The notes under the pieces: model-generated | Told to the model about the DNA's origin: nothing | Databases searched by the model: none | The model's input: only the letters and a program-made list of their open reading frames with translations | Source of the DNA: Larkinella sp051857545 | Lineage (GTDB): Bacteria > Bacteroidota > Bacteroidia > Cytophagales > Spirosomataceae | NCBI RefSeq assembly: GCF_051857545.1 | Contig: NZ_JBPZHB010000001.1 | Location: forward strand, 682,001-746,000 | DNA length: 64,000 nt | Direction of reading: 5' to 3' | Program-made: the position numbers and the translations under genes | Part shown: positions 34,374-45,300 of the stretch, piece after piece | Layout: each line of letters begins with the position of its first letter | Position numbering within the stretch: position 1 is the first letter of the stretch

Positions 34374-35483
34374 TTAGAGTTTATCCTTCCAGGCTTCCAG
34401 CCGGGTCAGAATCGCTTCGGTCGAGCCGCTGAATTTGATGATGTTTTTGTCCGGAAACTGTGTGTAAATAGCCCGGTAGATTTGACAGAATTCGATGGGG
34501 TTTTTGGTAACTAACCCGGCCAGAACGTCTTTACCCCGGTATTCCTCAATCACTTTCGCCATCCGATATCCCATAAAATAACTGGTTTCATCGAAGGCTA
34601 CCGTAAAACCGATGTTGTAAAGCTCACTGAGGTTGGCGGTGGAGTCGTGAAAAGCGGAAAATAACAGGCTCTCGAATAACGCAAAATTCTGCCGCGAACG
34701 CTGCCCGTTGCGTGCATACTGTTCCTGTTGCTCTTTTGAGAAACCGCCCGGCTGTTCGATTTTTGTAAAATCACCGACCAGAGTGGCGGAGCCTTCGGTC
34801 CACAGATTGGCCAGGAGCGTATAGGCATTGTCAATATTCTTTGGCGGATTCACTGCGGTCTTTCCGTTCGTGCGATGGCGTTCGCCGACCTGCTGAATGG
34901 TATGATAAAGTTCATGGGCGACCAGATAAACCAGTCCTTCGTAATCATCGCCAATTTTCTGCAAAGCCACATTGAAGGTGTCGTCGCCACCAATGGTGAA
35001 GCCCAGCGCACCCCCGCCGACCAGAAAACAGGCCCGGGCTTTTACGGGCAGCGTAGCCGGAGAATACGGCAAAATCAGAGCTTTTACATCTTCAATAAAC
35101 GATGCCTTCGTTTCCAGTTGACGAATTAAATCTCTGATTTCCGGAAGTTTGGCTTTGACGGCTTTCCATTCGAAGGGGTCGTTGCCTTTCACGGTTCCCG
35201 TTTCGACTATCTCCCGCAAGGTTTGTTTAAAGGCGGCCTCTGTCCCCGTTTTGTTGTAACTGGTGACCTTTCGGATCAATTGCTGACTGCCGTAAAGTTG
35301 CGCAATCCCGTCCAGTTCTGCCTCGGTCGTTTTCGTTTTGGCCAGCAGATTCGTAACCGCCTTCGCACTCCCGAAATCGAGCTGAATGGCCATGTCGGGT
35401 TGTGGAGACGGTTTTTTACGTTCCTGACAGAAAGCTTTTGGATTTACCAGCAAAAACAAAATAAACGCGACTGTCTTCATCAT
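34374..35483 (-). CDS. secreted putative zinc metallopeptidase, DUF2268/DUF5700-like
   Basis: Predicted 369 aa from the double ATG at 35478-35483, followed by a signal peptide (about 1-20, ending AFCQ). HELYH at 190-194 is an HExxH zinc site, and Glu230 in LWTEGSAT could be the third ligand, giving a gluzincin-like layout. The rest is helical. No peptidase family is certain; it resembles the poorly known DUF2268/DUF5700 group. It follows the haloperoxidase-like gene on the same strand at a gap of 53 bases and is probably co-transcribed with it. Confidence 0.7.
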   Translation of the reverse strand: MMKTVAFILFLLVNPKAFCQERKKPSPQPDMAIQLDFGSAKAVTNLLAKTKTTEAELDGIAQLYGSQQLIRKVTSYNKTGTEAAFKQTLREIVETGTVKGNDPFEWKAVKAKLPEIRDLIRQLETKASFIEDVKALILPYSPATLPVKARACFLVGGGALGFTIGGDDTFNVALQKIGDDYEGLVYLVAHELYHTIQQVGERHRTNGKTAVNPPKNIDNAYTLLANLWTEGSATLVGDFTKIEQPGGFSKEQQEQYARNGQRSRQNFALFESLLFSAFHDSTANLSELYNIGFTVAFDETSYFMGYRMAKVIEEYRGKDVLAGLVTKNPIEFCQIYRAIYTQFPDKNIIKFSGSTEAILTRLEAWKDKL

Positions 35484-35536
35484 AAAGAGAAAATTAGTGA
35501 GATGATCTGGCTGGGATTCGCTATTTCGATAAGCAT

Positions 35537-36838
35537 TCAGTTTAGTTTCTTCACCACCCATTCCCCCACTTTTAGTCCCTGCGCCCGGCCCTGATCAATG
35601 GCGTCCATGAAATGAATGCCGCCGTAGAACCGGGAAAGTCCGGCTTCCGTGGCCGCTTCGCGGAAGGATCGGAACGTGCGGGCTTTCAGTCCATACGGCT
35701 CTTCGACGGTGTCGGTATACTCAAAATGATCGCCGAAATAGTGCGTCAGAATCACTTCCGAAGCCGCCGAAATGGTGGAATGCCCACTCAGGTATTCGGG
35801 AAACGGGGGCGTTTGCAGAAACGGTTTCCAGTCGGGATCGATGAGCTTGCGGATGGCGGTTTCGGGACGAACGCGGTTGCTGCGGTATTTTTCGTCCCAG
35901 CAACAGATAAAACCGTCCGTTAATCCGATGGCTACGGCCGTGTAGATCTTCAGCGACTCGGCGAAGCTCTTTTTCGCTTTGGCGCAGGCAATCCCGGTGA
36001 TGCCCAGCCAGTGAGCGCCGGGGGAGATTTTTTTGAGACCCACCATCATGTGGCCGTTGTTTTCGAGCGCAAAGGGATTGCAGTCCCAGAAGGCCGCAAT
36101 CTGCCGGTGTTCTTCCGTCAGGCTGTTGCCGCCTTCCTTCTGGTTTTGCAGGAGCATCCGGTAAAAAGACGAGCTTTTATCGGTGGAATAAGCCGCTGGC
36201 GGAGCGGGTTTAAACTGGGCCGCCGAGTCCAGCGTGAACGGGCGGACGGTGTTGAAATACGGTTCGACCGGAGCAAAATACCCCGGCGGGGTCGGATACC
36301 AGCTTCCGGCTTTTTCGGAGGGCGTATACCGGGGGTAGTTGCTGATCCGGTTGTACTGGTCGGCTTTGGCGTATTTCAGCATCTGTTTGCTAACCTCCAG
36401 CGCATACGTTGCCGACTGCTCGATCACCTCGTCGGAAAAGCCCACGGTTCGGCACGAATCCAGCAACTGCTTTTCCAGCTTCTCCAGCCGCTTGCCGGAG
36501 GGCTGCATTTTCTGGGCGGTTTTGAGCATCGCCAGCACCGCGCTGAGGTGCGTGGAATGTCCGCTGATGTTCGGCTTTTCCATCGCCGGGTAACCGTTCA
36601 GGACGCCGTGCATGCTCCGGTAGGCCTTGTCGTTCTGGGCAACCACTTCGTAGCCAGCCAGGCAGGCGTAGGCGAAAAACCGGGCGGCCAGGGGCGGATT
36701 GGTTACGTCGTGGATCATGACCTCGGTCATCTCGGCAATGACGCCGGTGATCTCCCGGTTGCCCAATTCCGGCGTTTTCTCCGTCTGGCAACTGCTTATA
36801 AGGGCTATAACGAAAAGAGAGAGGAAGATTTTTTTCAT
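35537..36838 (-). CDS. vanadium-dependent haloperoxidase-like lipoprotein (PAP2)
   Basis: Predicted 433 aa with lipobox ISSC (Cys about 17). The three phosphate/vanadate-binding motifs of the PAP2/haloperoxidase family occur in order near the C-terminus: KYRSNRVRP, PEYLSGHSTIS and SRFYGGIHFMDA, so the active site looks intact. The long helical N-terminal part is as in bacterial vanadium haloperoxidase-like proteins. It may oxidise halides or act as a phosphatase; no motif distinguishes these. It follows the FG-GAP protein on the same strand, a pairing often seen in this phylum, with a 28-bp perfect inverted repeat between them. Confidence 0.85.
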   Translation of the reverse strand: MKKIFLSLFVIALISSCQTEKTPELGNREITGVIAEMTEVMIHDVTNPPLAARFFAYACLAGYEVVAQNDKAYRSMHGVLNGYPAMEKPNISGHSTHLSAVLAMLKTAQKMQPSGKRLEKLEKQLLDSCRTVGFSDEVIEQSATYALEVSKQMLKYAKADQYNRISNYPRYTPSEKAGSWYPTPPGYFAPVEPYFNTVRPFTLDSAAQFKPAPPAAYSTDKSSSFYRMLLQNQKEGGNSLTEEHRQIAAFWDCNPFALENNGHMMVGLKKISPGAHWLGITGIACAKAKKSFAESLKIYTAVAIGLTDGFICCWDEKYRSNRVRPETAIRKLIDPDWKPFLQTPPFPEYLSGHSTISAASEVILTHYFGDHFEYTDTVEEPYGLKARTFRSFREAATEAGLSRFYGGIHFMDAIDQGRAQGLKVGEWVVKKLN

Positions 36839-36854
36839 TGAAATTGAAAAGTTG

Positions 36855-36929
36855 TTACACAGAGTTGATCAGAGGTCATCAGAGTTTTTCTCTGATTAAC
36901 CCTGATGACCTCTGATCAACTCTGTGTAA
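36855..36929. repeat. perfect 28-bp inverted repeat between two same-strand genes
   Basis: Arms 36855-36882 and 36902-36929 (core GAGTTGATCAGAGGTCATCA) are exact complements around a 19-base loop that contains a further GAG/CTC pair. It fills almost the entire 95-base gap between the FG-GAP and haloperoxidase-like genes. The RNA hairpin would be very stable and could separate expression of the two genes, although no T-run follows in the leftward direction. Confidence 0.8.
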
Positions 36930-36933
36930 TAAC

Positions 36934-39900
36934 TCATTTAAACCCATACGCTTTTACGCCAACCTGATTGATACCGAACAAAACCGTGTTTCCAACGGGC
37001 AGCACACTCCGGACATCGCCTTTCAGCAGAAAACCGGATTGGGGTTGTGGTACATACGAAAACTGGCCTTTCCCGTTGCCTTTCAGCAAAACACCGTAGT
37101 TGGCATCATACTTCCCGAACCGCAACCGCGCCCGGCTGATGTTGCCGCACAGGAGCAGGTCCTTCTTGCCGTCGTGGTCGTAATCGAACGCCGTGAGCGC
37201 AAAAACCGGAGAGACCTGCACCTCCACCGGCAACGCTTTTTCCTGCCATTTACCCGTTTCCGTACTTTCAAAATACGTGGTTTTTAAGTGATTGGCTTCC
37301 ATTCGATTCACGCCTTTCAGTTCTTCTTCCGTGAAAATGTCCTTCATCGTCGCATCGGCGTAGCTTTTGTAATCCGGGAAGCGCGTTCGCATGATGCTGA
37401 GCTGATCCAGCAACTCGTCGCGGGTGACATAGGGATAGGTTTTGCCCTGAATGTAAAAACACAGAATCGGATCGACCGAACCGTTGTCGTCGAAGTCCTT
37501 GTAAAATAGTTCGGCGGGCTCTTTGTCGCTGGCTTTACATTGCGTGTTCAGCCCCTGATTGCCCACCACTAGATCCGGTTTGCCGTCGCCGTTGAGGTCA
37601 TCGACCAGCAGTTTATTCCACCAGCCCCGGTATTCCTTGTCAAAATAAGTCTTCGTCTGATCCGTGAATTTACCGCCGTCGTTCCCGAAAACCGTCACCG
37701 GCATCCACTCACCCACCACCACCAGTTCCGGTTTTTTATCGCCGTTCAGGTCGGTCCAGGCGGCATCGGTCACCATGCCGATGCGCTGAAGATCGGGAGC
37801 CAGGCTCGCCGTCTGGTCGGTAAATCTCCCCTTGCCGTCGTTGATCAACAGAAAACTCGGGGGCGTTTCGGGATAGCGGCCCGGAATCACCCGCCCACCC
37901 ACAAACAGATCCGGTTTGCCATCGCCGTTGAGGTCGGCCACCCGAACGCAGCTTTTGCTGGTGCGCATGGCGGGCAAAGCCGCCGGATTTTTAGTGAAAT
38001 TCCCCTTGCCATCATTTATGTAAAGTCGGTCCTGCAACAAGGCGTCGTCGGGCATGAAGTTCGCGTAACCACCGCTACACACGTACAAATCCGGAAAACC
38101 GTCGCCGTTGGCATCGAAGAAAACCGCATCGGCGTCGTCGCTGGCTTTGTCGGTATCCAGCGTGGGTTGTGCTTTCTGTAAAAACTGCTGGTTGGCTTGC
38201 TGGAGAAAAACCGCCCCGGCCTGGCCGCTGCCACCACCCACGAATACGTCTTCCAGGCCATCGCCGTTGACGTCCGCTTTGGTCAGACACGGTCCCACAA
38301 ACGACGCCGGATTGACCAGCAGCGGCTGCCGTTTGAAATCATTGATGGTATTTTTGGGGTGCTGATACACCACCGGGGATTTCAGTTCCGTAAACACAGC
38401 CGGAGCAGAAGGCGTTGACCGCCGGGACGTTTTGGCGTCTTTTTCCGATATCACCAGCACCTGATCAGCCTTTACGTTGGTCAGCAGTTGTTGTTTATCG
38501 CCCGGCCACACAATGCGCAGGGAATCGATGGTGGTTTCTTTTCCCAGTCCGAAATGCAGAATGGGCGATACGCTCGACTGATAGCCACGCGACGGCATTT
38601 GCTCCAGATACTGTTGTCGGCCGTTCCGGTAGAGGGTCACTTTTGTACCCAGCCCAAATCGATTGGCCCCGGCACCGTCCAGTTTGACGTTCAGGTAGTG
38701 ATTTTTGAGTTGGCTACCGGCTTCATTGCGGTAAATAAAAGCCGGTTTGTTGATGTTATTGATGGCCAGATCCAGGTCGCCGTCGTTGTCCAGATCGGCA
38801 TACACCGCGCCGTTGCTGTTCGAAGGCAGGGTCATGCCCCAGGCCCGGCTGACGTCGGTGAAGGTGAGGTCGCCATTGTTTTTAAAGGCGTAATTAATCA
38901 CATCGGAAGCCGGTATTTTGTAGACCAGTTCCAGCAAATCCTGACGCATGACCTTGCGGTTGAGCAGAAAATCGCCCATGTATTTCAGGAAATCCTGGTT
39001 GGTATAATCGCGCAGATACCCGTTGGTCACAAAGAGATCTTTCCAGCCGTCGTTGTCGTAGTCGGCCAGGAGGGGAGCCCAGCTCCAGTCGGTGTTGGAG
39101 ATGCCGGATAACTGACCTACTTCACTGAATTCGGGAATGCCTCCGGTTCCTTTCTTGCCGTCCGTTCCCACATTCAATTGCAGCATATTCCGCATGTGCT
39201 GGTAATAAAACCCCGAATTGACGGCCAGATCGAACTTTTCGTAATTGTCGGGCGACATCAGGAGTTTCTGCCGCCGGTTGTCTTCGGGCAGCATGTCGAG
39301 CGTCAGAATATCGGGCCGGGCGTCGTTGTTCATATCGGCGACATCGTTCCCCATCGAGAAATGAGAAATGTGACCGATGCCGGTTTGCAACTGGTTCGTA
39401 AAGGTTCCGTTCCGGTTGTTGAGGTACAGAAAATCAGGAACGTTGTAGTCGTTGGAAACATACAGATCGGGCCAGCCGTCGCCATTCAGGTCGGAGACGC
39501 CCAACCCCAGGCCGTAGCTCAGCACCGAATTGAGCAGACCCGCCCGTTCGGTCACATCCTCGAAACGGGTTCCGGTATTCCGAAGCAGGCAAACCCCGAT
39601 TTCCGGGCTTTTTTTCTTCATCAGTTCCGCCGTGGCATCCGGGTCGAGGATGGGCAAAAGTCGGGGATTATGGTTGAGCAAAAACAAATCCAGATCGCCA
39701 TCGCGGTCGTAGTCGAAAAATGTCCCCTGGGTCGTCTGACCAGGTTTGTCCAGTCCCCATTTGGCGGTTTGATCGGAGAAACGGGGAATACCCTGCGCAT
39801 CGGGACCGTCGTTGATAAATAGTTGGGGTGTCCGTTTTTGGGGCGGCAGACTTCCCGAATACGACAGAAACAGATCGAGCCGCCCGTCGCCGTTGACATC

Positions 39901-40302
39901 GGCCATCGAGACGCCCGTCCGCCAGGGGCCTTCGCGTCCGGCTACGCCCGCAGTGGCCGTAATATCGGTAAATTTCAGATTGCCTTTGTTGAGGTACAAC
40001 TGGTTCGGAACCATGTTGCCGCTGAAATAAATATCTTCCAGGCCGTCGCCGTTCAGATCCCCAACGGCGACCCCGCCACCGTTGTAAAAATATTCATACA
40101 TGAGCACGTTGGTATTCAGCCCTTCGTTCAGTGTATTGACAAACGAAATGCCGGTTTGCTCCGGAGAAAGCAGCGTAAACAGCGGAGGTCCCGTGTCGGG
40201 GGCCGTCTGCTCCGTGGAAGCCGGTTTTTTCTGGCAGCCCGTCGACAAAAAGGCCATCATGATGATGAGACCACTCCAAAAAGCGCGTAAAAAAAGCGTC
40301 AT
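36934..40302 (-). CDS. CRTAC1-like FG-GAP/ASPIC lipoprotein
   Basis: Predicted 1122 aa with lipobox STGC (Cys about 23). The body is a series of FG-GAP/VCBS calcium-binding repeats with the recurring motif DLNGDGxxDL/DxxxDG, falling in two blocks (about 60-520 and 660-930), which should form beta-propellers. Between them lies an ASPIC/UnbV domain (about 540-620; NRFGLGTKVTLYRNGRQ, with IVWPGDKQQ). Surface lipoproteins of this type are common next to SusCD pairs in Cytophagales and are thought to bind or present ligands. It lies downstream of the second susCD, separated by a terminator. Confidence 0.88.
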   Translation of the reverse strand: MTLFLRAFWSGLIIMMAFLSTGCQKKPASTEQTAPDTGPPLFTLLSPEQTGISFVNTLNEGLNTNVLMYEYFYNGGGVAVGDLNGDGLEDIYFSGNMVPNQLYLNKGNLKFTDITATAGVAGREGPWRTGVSMADVNGDGRLDLFLSYSGSLPPQKRTPQLFINDGPDAQGIPRFSDQTAKWGLDKPGQTTQGTFFDYDRDGDLDLFLLNHNPRLLPILDPDATAELMKKKSPEIGVCLLRNTGTRFEDVTERAGLLNSVLSYGLGLGVSDLNGDGWPDLYVSNDYNVPDFLYLNNRNGTFTNQLQTGIGHISHFSMGNDVADMNNDARPDILTLDMLPEDNRRQKLLMSPDNYEKFDLAVNSGFYYQHMRNMLQLNVGTDGKKGTGGIPEFSEVGQLSGISNTDWSWAPLLADYDNDGWKDLFVTNGYLRDYTNQDFLKYMGDFLLNRKVMRQDLLELVYKIPASDVINYAFKNNGDLTFTDVSRAWGMTLPSNSNGAVYADLDNDGDLDLAINNINKPAFIYRNEAGSQLKNHYLNVKLDGAGANRFGLGTKVTLYRNGRQQYLEQMPSRGYQSSVSPILHFGLGKETTIDSLRIVWPGDKQQLLTNVKADQVLVISEKDAKTSRRSTPSAPAVFTELKSPVVYQHPKNTINDFKRQPLLVNPASFVGPCLTKADVNGDGLEDVFVGGGSGQAGAVFLQQANQQFLQKAQPTLDTDKASDDADAVFFDANGDGFPDLYVCSGGYANFMPDDALLQDRLYINDGKGNFTKNPAALPAMRTSKSCVRVADLNGDGKPDLFVGGRVIPGRYPETPPSFLLINDGKGRFTDQTASLAPDLQRIGMVTDAAWTDLNGDKKPELVVVGEWMPVTVFGNDGGKFTDQTKTYFDKEYRGWWNKLLVDDLNGDGKPDLVVGNQGLNTQCKASDKEPAELFYKDFDDNGSVDPILCFYIQGKTYPYVTRDELLDQLSIMRTRFPDYKSYADATMKDIFTEEELKGVNRMEANHLKTTYFESTETGKWQEKALPVEVQVSPVFALTAFDYDHDGKKDLLLCGNISRARLRFGKYDANYGVLLKGNGKGQFSYVPQPQSGFLLKGDVRSVLPVGNTVLFGINQVGVKAYGFK

Positions 40303-40452
40303 AAACGAAAGAATGAATGAAAAGGCACGGAAAGCTAAGTTAGGACAATTGAGTGCAATAGTTCAGTGTTTTTTTTACATTGTCCTGATTGGGGCGGGTT
40401 GACTCATCCCGATTTTTTTGGTGGCAAAAGCGGGAATGAATATCAAAAAAAC

Positions 40453-40484
40453 TGGTGCCAACGCATGATTATGCGTTGGCACCA
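40453..40484 (-). terminator. rho-independent terminator of the second susCD operon
   Basis: TGGTGCCAACGCAT (40453-40466) pairs perfectly with ATGCGTTGGCACCA (40471-40484) around a 4-base loop. On the minus strand it is followed by a T-run (AGTTTTTTGAT), placed 43 bases past the susD stop. A textbook terminator. Confidence 0.9.
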
Positions 40485-40526
40485 GGTATATTCAAAGGGA
40501 TATCGACTTGTGAAAAGCGCTCAATG

Positions 40527-42377
40527 CTATTGATAGCCGGGATTTTGCACCAATTGCTTGTTCCGGTTGATCTCATCCCGGCTGATCGGCAGGAAGTAGA
40601 TTTTATCTTGCCACTTCCGGTTTTCCTTGCCGGTACCTAAATCCTGAACGCTGTAGGAATACGTATAGTTGTCTTTGCTGTATTTATACGTCGTCACGGT
40701 TTTTCCGGGTTTCAGTTTGCCGGTGATGACAATGATCTGGGCCTGTTTGCCCAAGGCCGTTGGGGCAATCATCCAGCGCCGGACATCGTAGAACCGCTGA
40801 TCTTCAAACAGCATTTCGATGTTCCGTTCGTTCTGATACCGGGTGACAAGGGCCGCGCCGGTTTCGGTAATGGCGGGCATGCCCACCCGGAACCGAACTT
40901 TGTTGAGCCAGGTTTTTGCTTCGGCTTCCTGACCCAGGGCCAGACAGGCTTCCACGTAGTTCAACACCACTTCCGTAAACCGGATCTGGATGGAAGGCAC
41001 TTCCTGCCGGATGTTCTGATCGACAAGGGTTGGATCGGGGTCCATAAACTTGCGGATCGCGTAACCGGTCCAGGTTCCGTTCCAGTTTTCGATGGAACTG
41101 TTGCGGGTATCCAAACCGGAATATTTGGTAGGAGCAGCCGAACTACCTACTTCATACTCACCCATTTGAATCTGTCCGGCCGGATCGATACCGGCTCCAT
41201 CGGGCGTGCGGGGCTTCCATTGGGCACCGTCGTACAGGATGGATGCGTAGAAGCGCGGATCGCGGTTTTCGTAGGGCGTTGCCGCGTGGGCCGGATTTTT
41301 CCAATCGAACTTCGTACCGTCCATCATCTCGTAGTTATCCACCAGTTGTTGAGTGGGTTGACTCGATGTCCAGCCGTGATAACCGTTTGGCATGTTGTTG
41401 CGCGGATACCAAGAACCCCAGTCGTCGAACGAAGCCCGGATGTAGTATTTCAGGAAGATACCATCGGCTTCACCACCGTTGCGCGACAGATACATGTTGA
41501 TGTAGTTCTGCTGGCCTTCGGCCGCAGAAACCGGTGCCGTCAGGTTCAGTTTATAGCCATACTGGTTTAGGTCAATCACGGCTTTGGCAGCATCCCGGGC
41601 TTTCGTCCAGCGGGCAATCCGGTCACCACTAACGTATCCCAGCAGTTCGGGTTTGTTGAAACCGGCGATGACGGTCGACTTGGCTTTCGCCGTCGGAATG
41701 TCGTGCAGATCACTGGCGGCATACAGCAACACCCGGGCTTTCAGGGCCATGGCGGCACCCATTGTGGCGCGGCCACTGGTCAGGGTTTTTCCTTTCAGCA
41801 GAATAGCGGCCGAATCCAGGTCACTCACGATGGCGTTCACACACTCTTCGTAGGTATTCCGGGCGATGGTGAAATCGGGGTTATCCAGCGTGTAAGGCGA
41901 CTTGATCAGCGGAACCGCCCCATAATAACGAAGCAGTTGGTTGTAAAAATAGCCCCGCATGAAATACATTTCACCCTTCATCCGATCAGCCACCGTGGCA
42001 TTGTTAAACTTGGGCTTGGCCAGGTTGGCCAGCGCAATGTTAGCCGCCCGAATCCGGGAGTACATGGCACTCCATTCCATCGTGTTTTTAACCGTTCCCA
42101 GGTTCGATGGACTCACGTTGGCTTCGTTGACATCCTGCTTGCCAAAGCTGTAGAGCGCATTGTCGGTCTGACAATCGAAACTCATTTGGTCCAGAACACC
42201 GTCCCGAATTCCGTTGTAAACGTCCGTCACAAAGGCTTCGGACAGGTTCTGATCCGACCAGACCGCATCCCCCGACACTTTGTCGAGGGGTTTTGTATCC
42301 AGAAAATCGCTGTTGCAAGCTACCATCGTCATCCCTACAAGTAAACTGGACGACAGGCATTTTACGATATGGTTCAT
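40527..42377 (-). CDS. SusD/RagB-family nutrient-binding lipoprotein (locus 2)
   Basis: Predicted 616 aa, larger than the first SusD. Signal with lipobox MVAC (Cys about 21), then NSDFLDTKPLDKVSG, the usual SusD N-terminus. RMKGEMYFMRGYFYNQLLRYYGAVPL is present in the helical core (quoted in part: MYFMRGYFYNQLLRYYG), and the protein ends NKQLVQNPGYQ. Surface binding partner of the SusC encoded immediately upstream on the same strand (gap 22 bases). The start at 42377 is preferred over the ATG six codons upstream because the signal sequence begins there. Confidence 0.93.
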   Translation of the reverse strand: MNHIVKCLSSSLLVGMTMVACNSDFLDTKPLDKVSGDAVWSDQNLSEAFVTDVYNGIRDGVLDQMSFDCQTDNALYSFGKQDVNEANVSPSNLGTVKNTMEWSAMYSRIRAANIALANLAKPKFNNATVADRMKGEMYFMRGYFYNQLLRYYGAVPLIKSPYTLDNPDFTIARNTYEECVNAIVSDLDSAAILLKGKTLTSGRATMGAAMALKARVLLYAASDLHDIPTAKAKSTVIAGFNKPELLGYVSGDRIARWTKARDAAKAVIDLNQYGYKLNLTAPVSAAEGQQNYINMYLSRNGGEADGIFLKYYIRASFDDWGSWYPRNNMPNGYHGWTSSQPTQQLVDNYEMMDGTKFDWKNPAHAATPYENRDPRFYASILYDGAQWKPRTPDGAGIDPAGQIQMGEYEVGSSAAPTKYSGLDTRNSSIENWNGTWTGYAIRKFMDPDPTLVDQNIRQEVPSIQIRFTEVVLNYVEACLALGQEAEAKTWLNKVRFRVGMPAITETGAALVTRYQNERNIEMLFEDQRFYDVRRWMIAPTALGKQAQIIVITGKLKPGKTVTTYKYSKDNYTYSYSVQDLGTGKENRKWQDKIYFLPISRDEINRNKQLVQNPGYQ

Positions 42378-42399
42378 AATAGAATGATTGAGCATTTAG

Positions 42400-45300
42400 T
42401 TAAAAACTGACTGATAAACCGGCGTTAAGTACCCGAGCCTGCGGATAGTACTGCGCGCTGCCGCTGGTCGATTCCGGATCGAACAGACCTTTCATGGCTG
42501 GGGCATACGTCGCCAGGTTGAGGCCATTTACATAGACCCGCAGGTTATTCAGCCCCACTTTGCTGGAAATCAGGGCCGGTAACGTATACCCGATTTCGAC
42601 GTTCTTCAGACGGATGTAGTCGGTTTTTTTCAACCAGTAGCTGGTACCGTTGGAGAAGTATTGGTTGCTGCGGTCAACGATCCGGGGATGTTCCGTGCTG
42701 GGGTTGTCCACCGTCCACCGGTTGTCGTAGCTCCATTTCAGGAAGTTACCGATCGTACCTGACTCGGTTTGCAGGAAGATCTGACCACCCGCCGAAGCTT
42801 GCACCAGGATGCTGAAGTCGAAGCCTTTGTAGGACATCGTTCCGTTGAAACCACCCTGGAACCGGGGCTGGTTGTTGCGGTCGGCCCGAACGCGGTCATC
42901 ACCGTTGATTTTTTTATCATTGTTGATGTCCTTCAGTCTCATGTCGCCGGGGCGCAGCAAACTGGCACCCACACCACTGTAATCCACCGTGTTTTGATCG
43001 ATTTCGGCTTGTGTCGAGAAGATGCCGTCGTATTGGTACATCAGCGTACCGTTCTGCTGGTTCGGATCGTTGACGTTGCTCGGAATGGGCTTGCCGGTCG
43101 AACGCTGCCATTCGGGTGCGCCGGGAGTTTCGTCCCAGAACGTAATTTCGTTCTTGGCATACCCGCCGTTCACACTCACGCTGTAGCGCAATTCACCCGC
43201 CTGTCCGTTGTAACCCACCCGGAATTCGTAGCCTTTGTTGGTTACTTTCCCGATGTTGGTGGCCGGCAGCGTCATCCCCGTCGTTTGCGGAATGGAGGCA
43301 CTCTTGCGCCACAGGATGTTGGACCGCTTGTTCTGGAACACGTCGAACTCGAAGAAAATCTTGCCATTCAAAGCAGAACCTTCCAGACCGATGTCGGCGT
43401 TGTTGGCTACTTCCCAAGTGAGCGTCGTGTTCGGGACACCGTTTTCATACAGCGTTTGGGCAACCTGACCACCCGTTACGTAACCCCAGTTGGCATTGAC
43501 AGCGTCACCGTAGGCATATGTAGGCAGATAATCATATTCGCGCAAAGCACCGTTGAAATACACCTGGTCGTTCCCCAACTGACCCCACGATGCCCGCAGT
43601 TTCAGAGAATTGATGGCCGGAATGGCATTTTTGAAGAAATTTTCTTCCGAAATACGCCAGCCCGCCGACACACCGGGGAAGAAACCCCACCGGCTTTCTT
43701 TCGGGAACATGTATGAACCATCATACCGCCACAGGAATTCAGCGAGGTACTTTTCTTTATAGTTATACGCAGCCCGACCGAAGTAGCTCATCCGCGCCCG
43801 TTCCCAGGCTGACGTCGTGTTGCTGTTCTTTTCGGCGCTACCACCGGCAAACAACTGATCGATGGCTGTGGAGGCAAAATACCGCCGGAAACCGGAAAAA
43901 CCGGCCGAGTTCGATGCTTCTTTCGTGATACCTGCCAGCAGAGTAATGCCGTGGTCCGTACCAATTACGCGATCGTAGGTTAAAATACCCGACAGCAACG
44001 AGTTGAACTGGTCGTTCGTGTATTGATTAAGTTCTGCCTGAGCGGGACCTTTTGCCACCCGGTTCAGGATGGGTTGCTTGTTTGCATCGTACGACGTGTA
44101 ATCCCAGCTATAGACGTACCAGGGCGTCTGCCATCTCTTGCCTTGCTGAATGTATTTGTCCAACGCGATACTACCGCTGAATTTCAGACCCGGAATCCAG
44201 GGGTTGGTAACGTTGACGGTGGCGTTGCTTTGCAGATAATACCGCGTATCCCGGTCGTAACCGGTTGCATCCGTCGTAACCAGAACCGGTTGCTGGCCGT
44301 TTTCAATGTCCGGAGCGGGCAGCCCATTCGGCCAGAAAGCCGGTTTGTTGGGGTAACCCCGCATCAGCATCCGGAAAATGGCCCCAGCACCTACCGTTGG
44401 GAAAAACCGGTTTTCCTGACGACCGACCACACCCACGACGGTATTGACGTACTTGTTGACTTTAGCGTCCAGATTCATGCGGAAGTCATACTGCTTATAC
44501 CCCGTCGCGGAGTTTTTGTAGTAACCATCCTGATTCTGGTAGTTGGCCGACACCAGGTATTTGATGTTTTCGCTACCGCCAATCAACTGGAGCGTGTGTT
44601 TCACCTGAGGAGCCCAGGTTTTCAGCGCTTCGCCGAACCAGTCGGTGTTGGGGTGTCCCCACGGATCGGAGCCATCGTTAAACTTCTTGATATCATCCGG
44701 CGTAAAGGCGGCTTTGGCAATCGCTCCGTTGTCGGGGCGGGTAAAGCTGCCCGTGGCTTTGAAAGCATCCGAAGCGGCTTTCCAGTATTGCGGGGGCAGG
44801 TTATACACGTTGATCTCGTTGTTCAACTGGGCATATTCGGCCGCCGTTGCCATTTTAGGAATCACCGTCGCCTGTGAAAAACCCTGGTTGAAGCTGTAGG
44901 AGAGTTCCGGTTTGCCGGTTTTGCCCCGTTTGGTCGTCACCAGAATAACCCCGTTGGCTGCCCGTGAGCCGTAAATGGCCGCTGCGGCATCTTTCAGGAC
45001 GGAAATGCTTTCGACATCCTGTGGATTGATCCGGTCGAAACCCCCGGCCCGGGCCGGAACACCGTCGATAACGATCAGTGCGTCGTTGTTTCCCAACGTG
45101 TTGGAACCCCGGATGCGGATGGCCGAACCGTCATAACCCGGTTCGCCACTGGAGTTGGTGGCAATAACGCCCGGCATCCGTCCTGCAATGGAGTTACTCA
45201 TGTTCATGGCGGGTGATTTCACCAGATCCGTCCCTTTTACGGTAGCAACCGAGCCCGTAATCGTTTCTTTCTTTTGTTCACCATACCCCACAACCACCAC

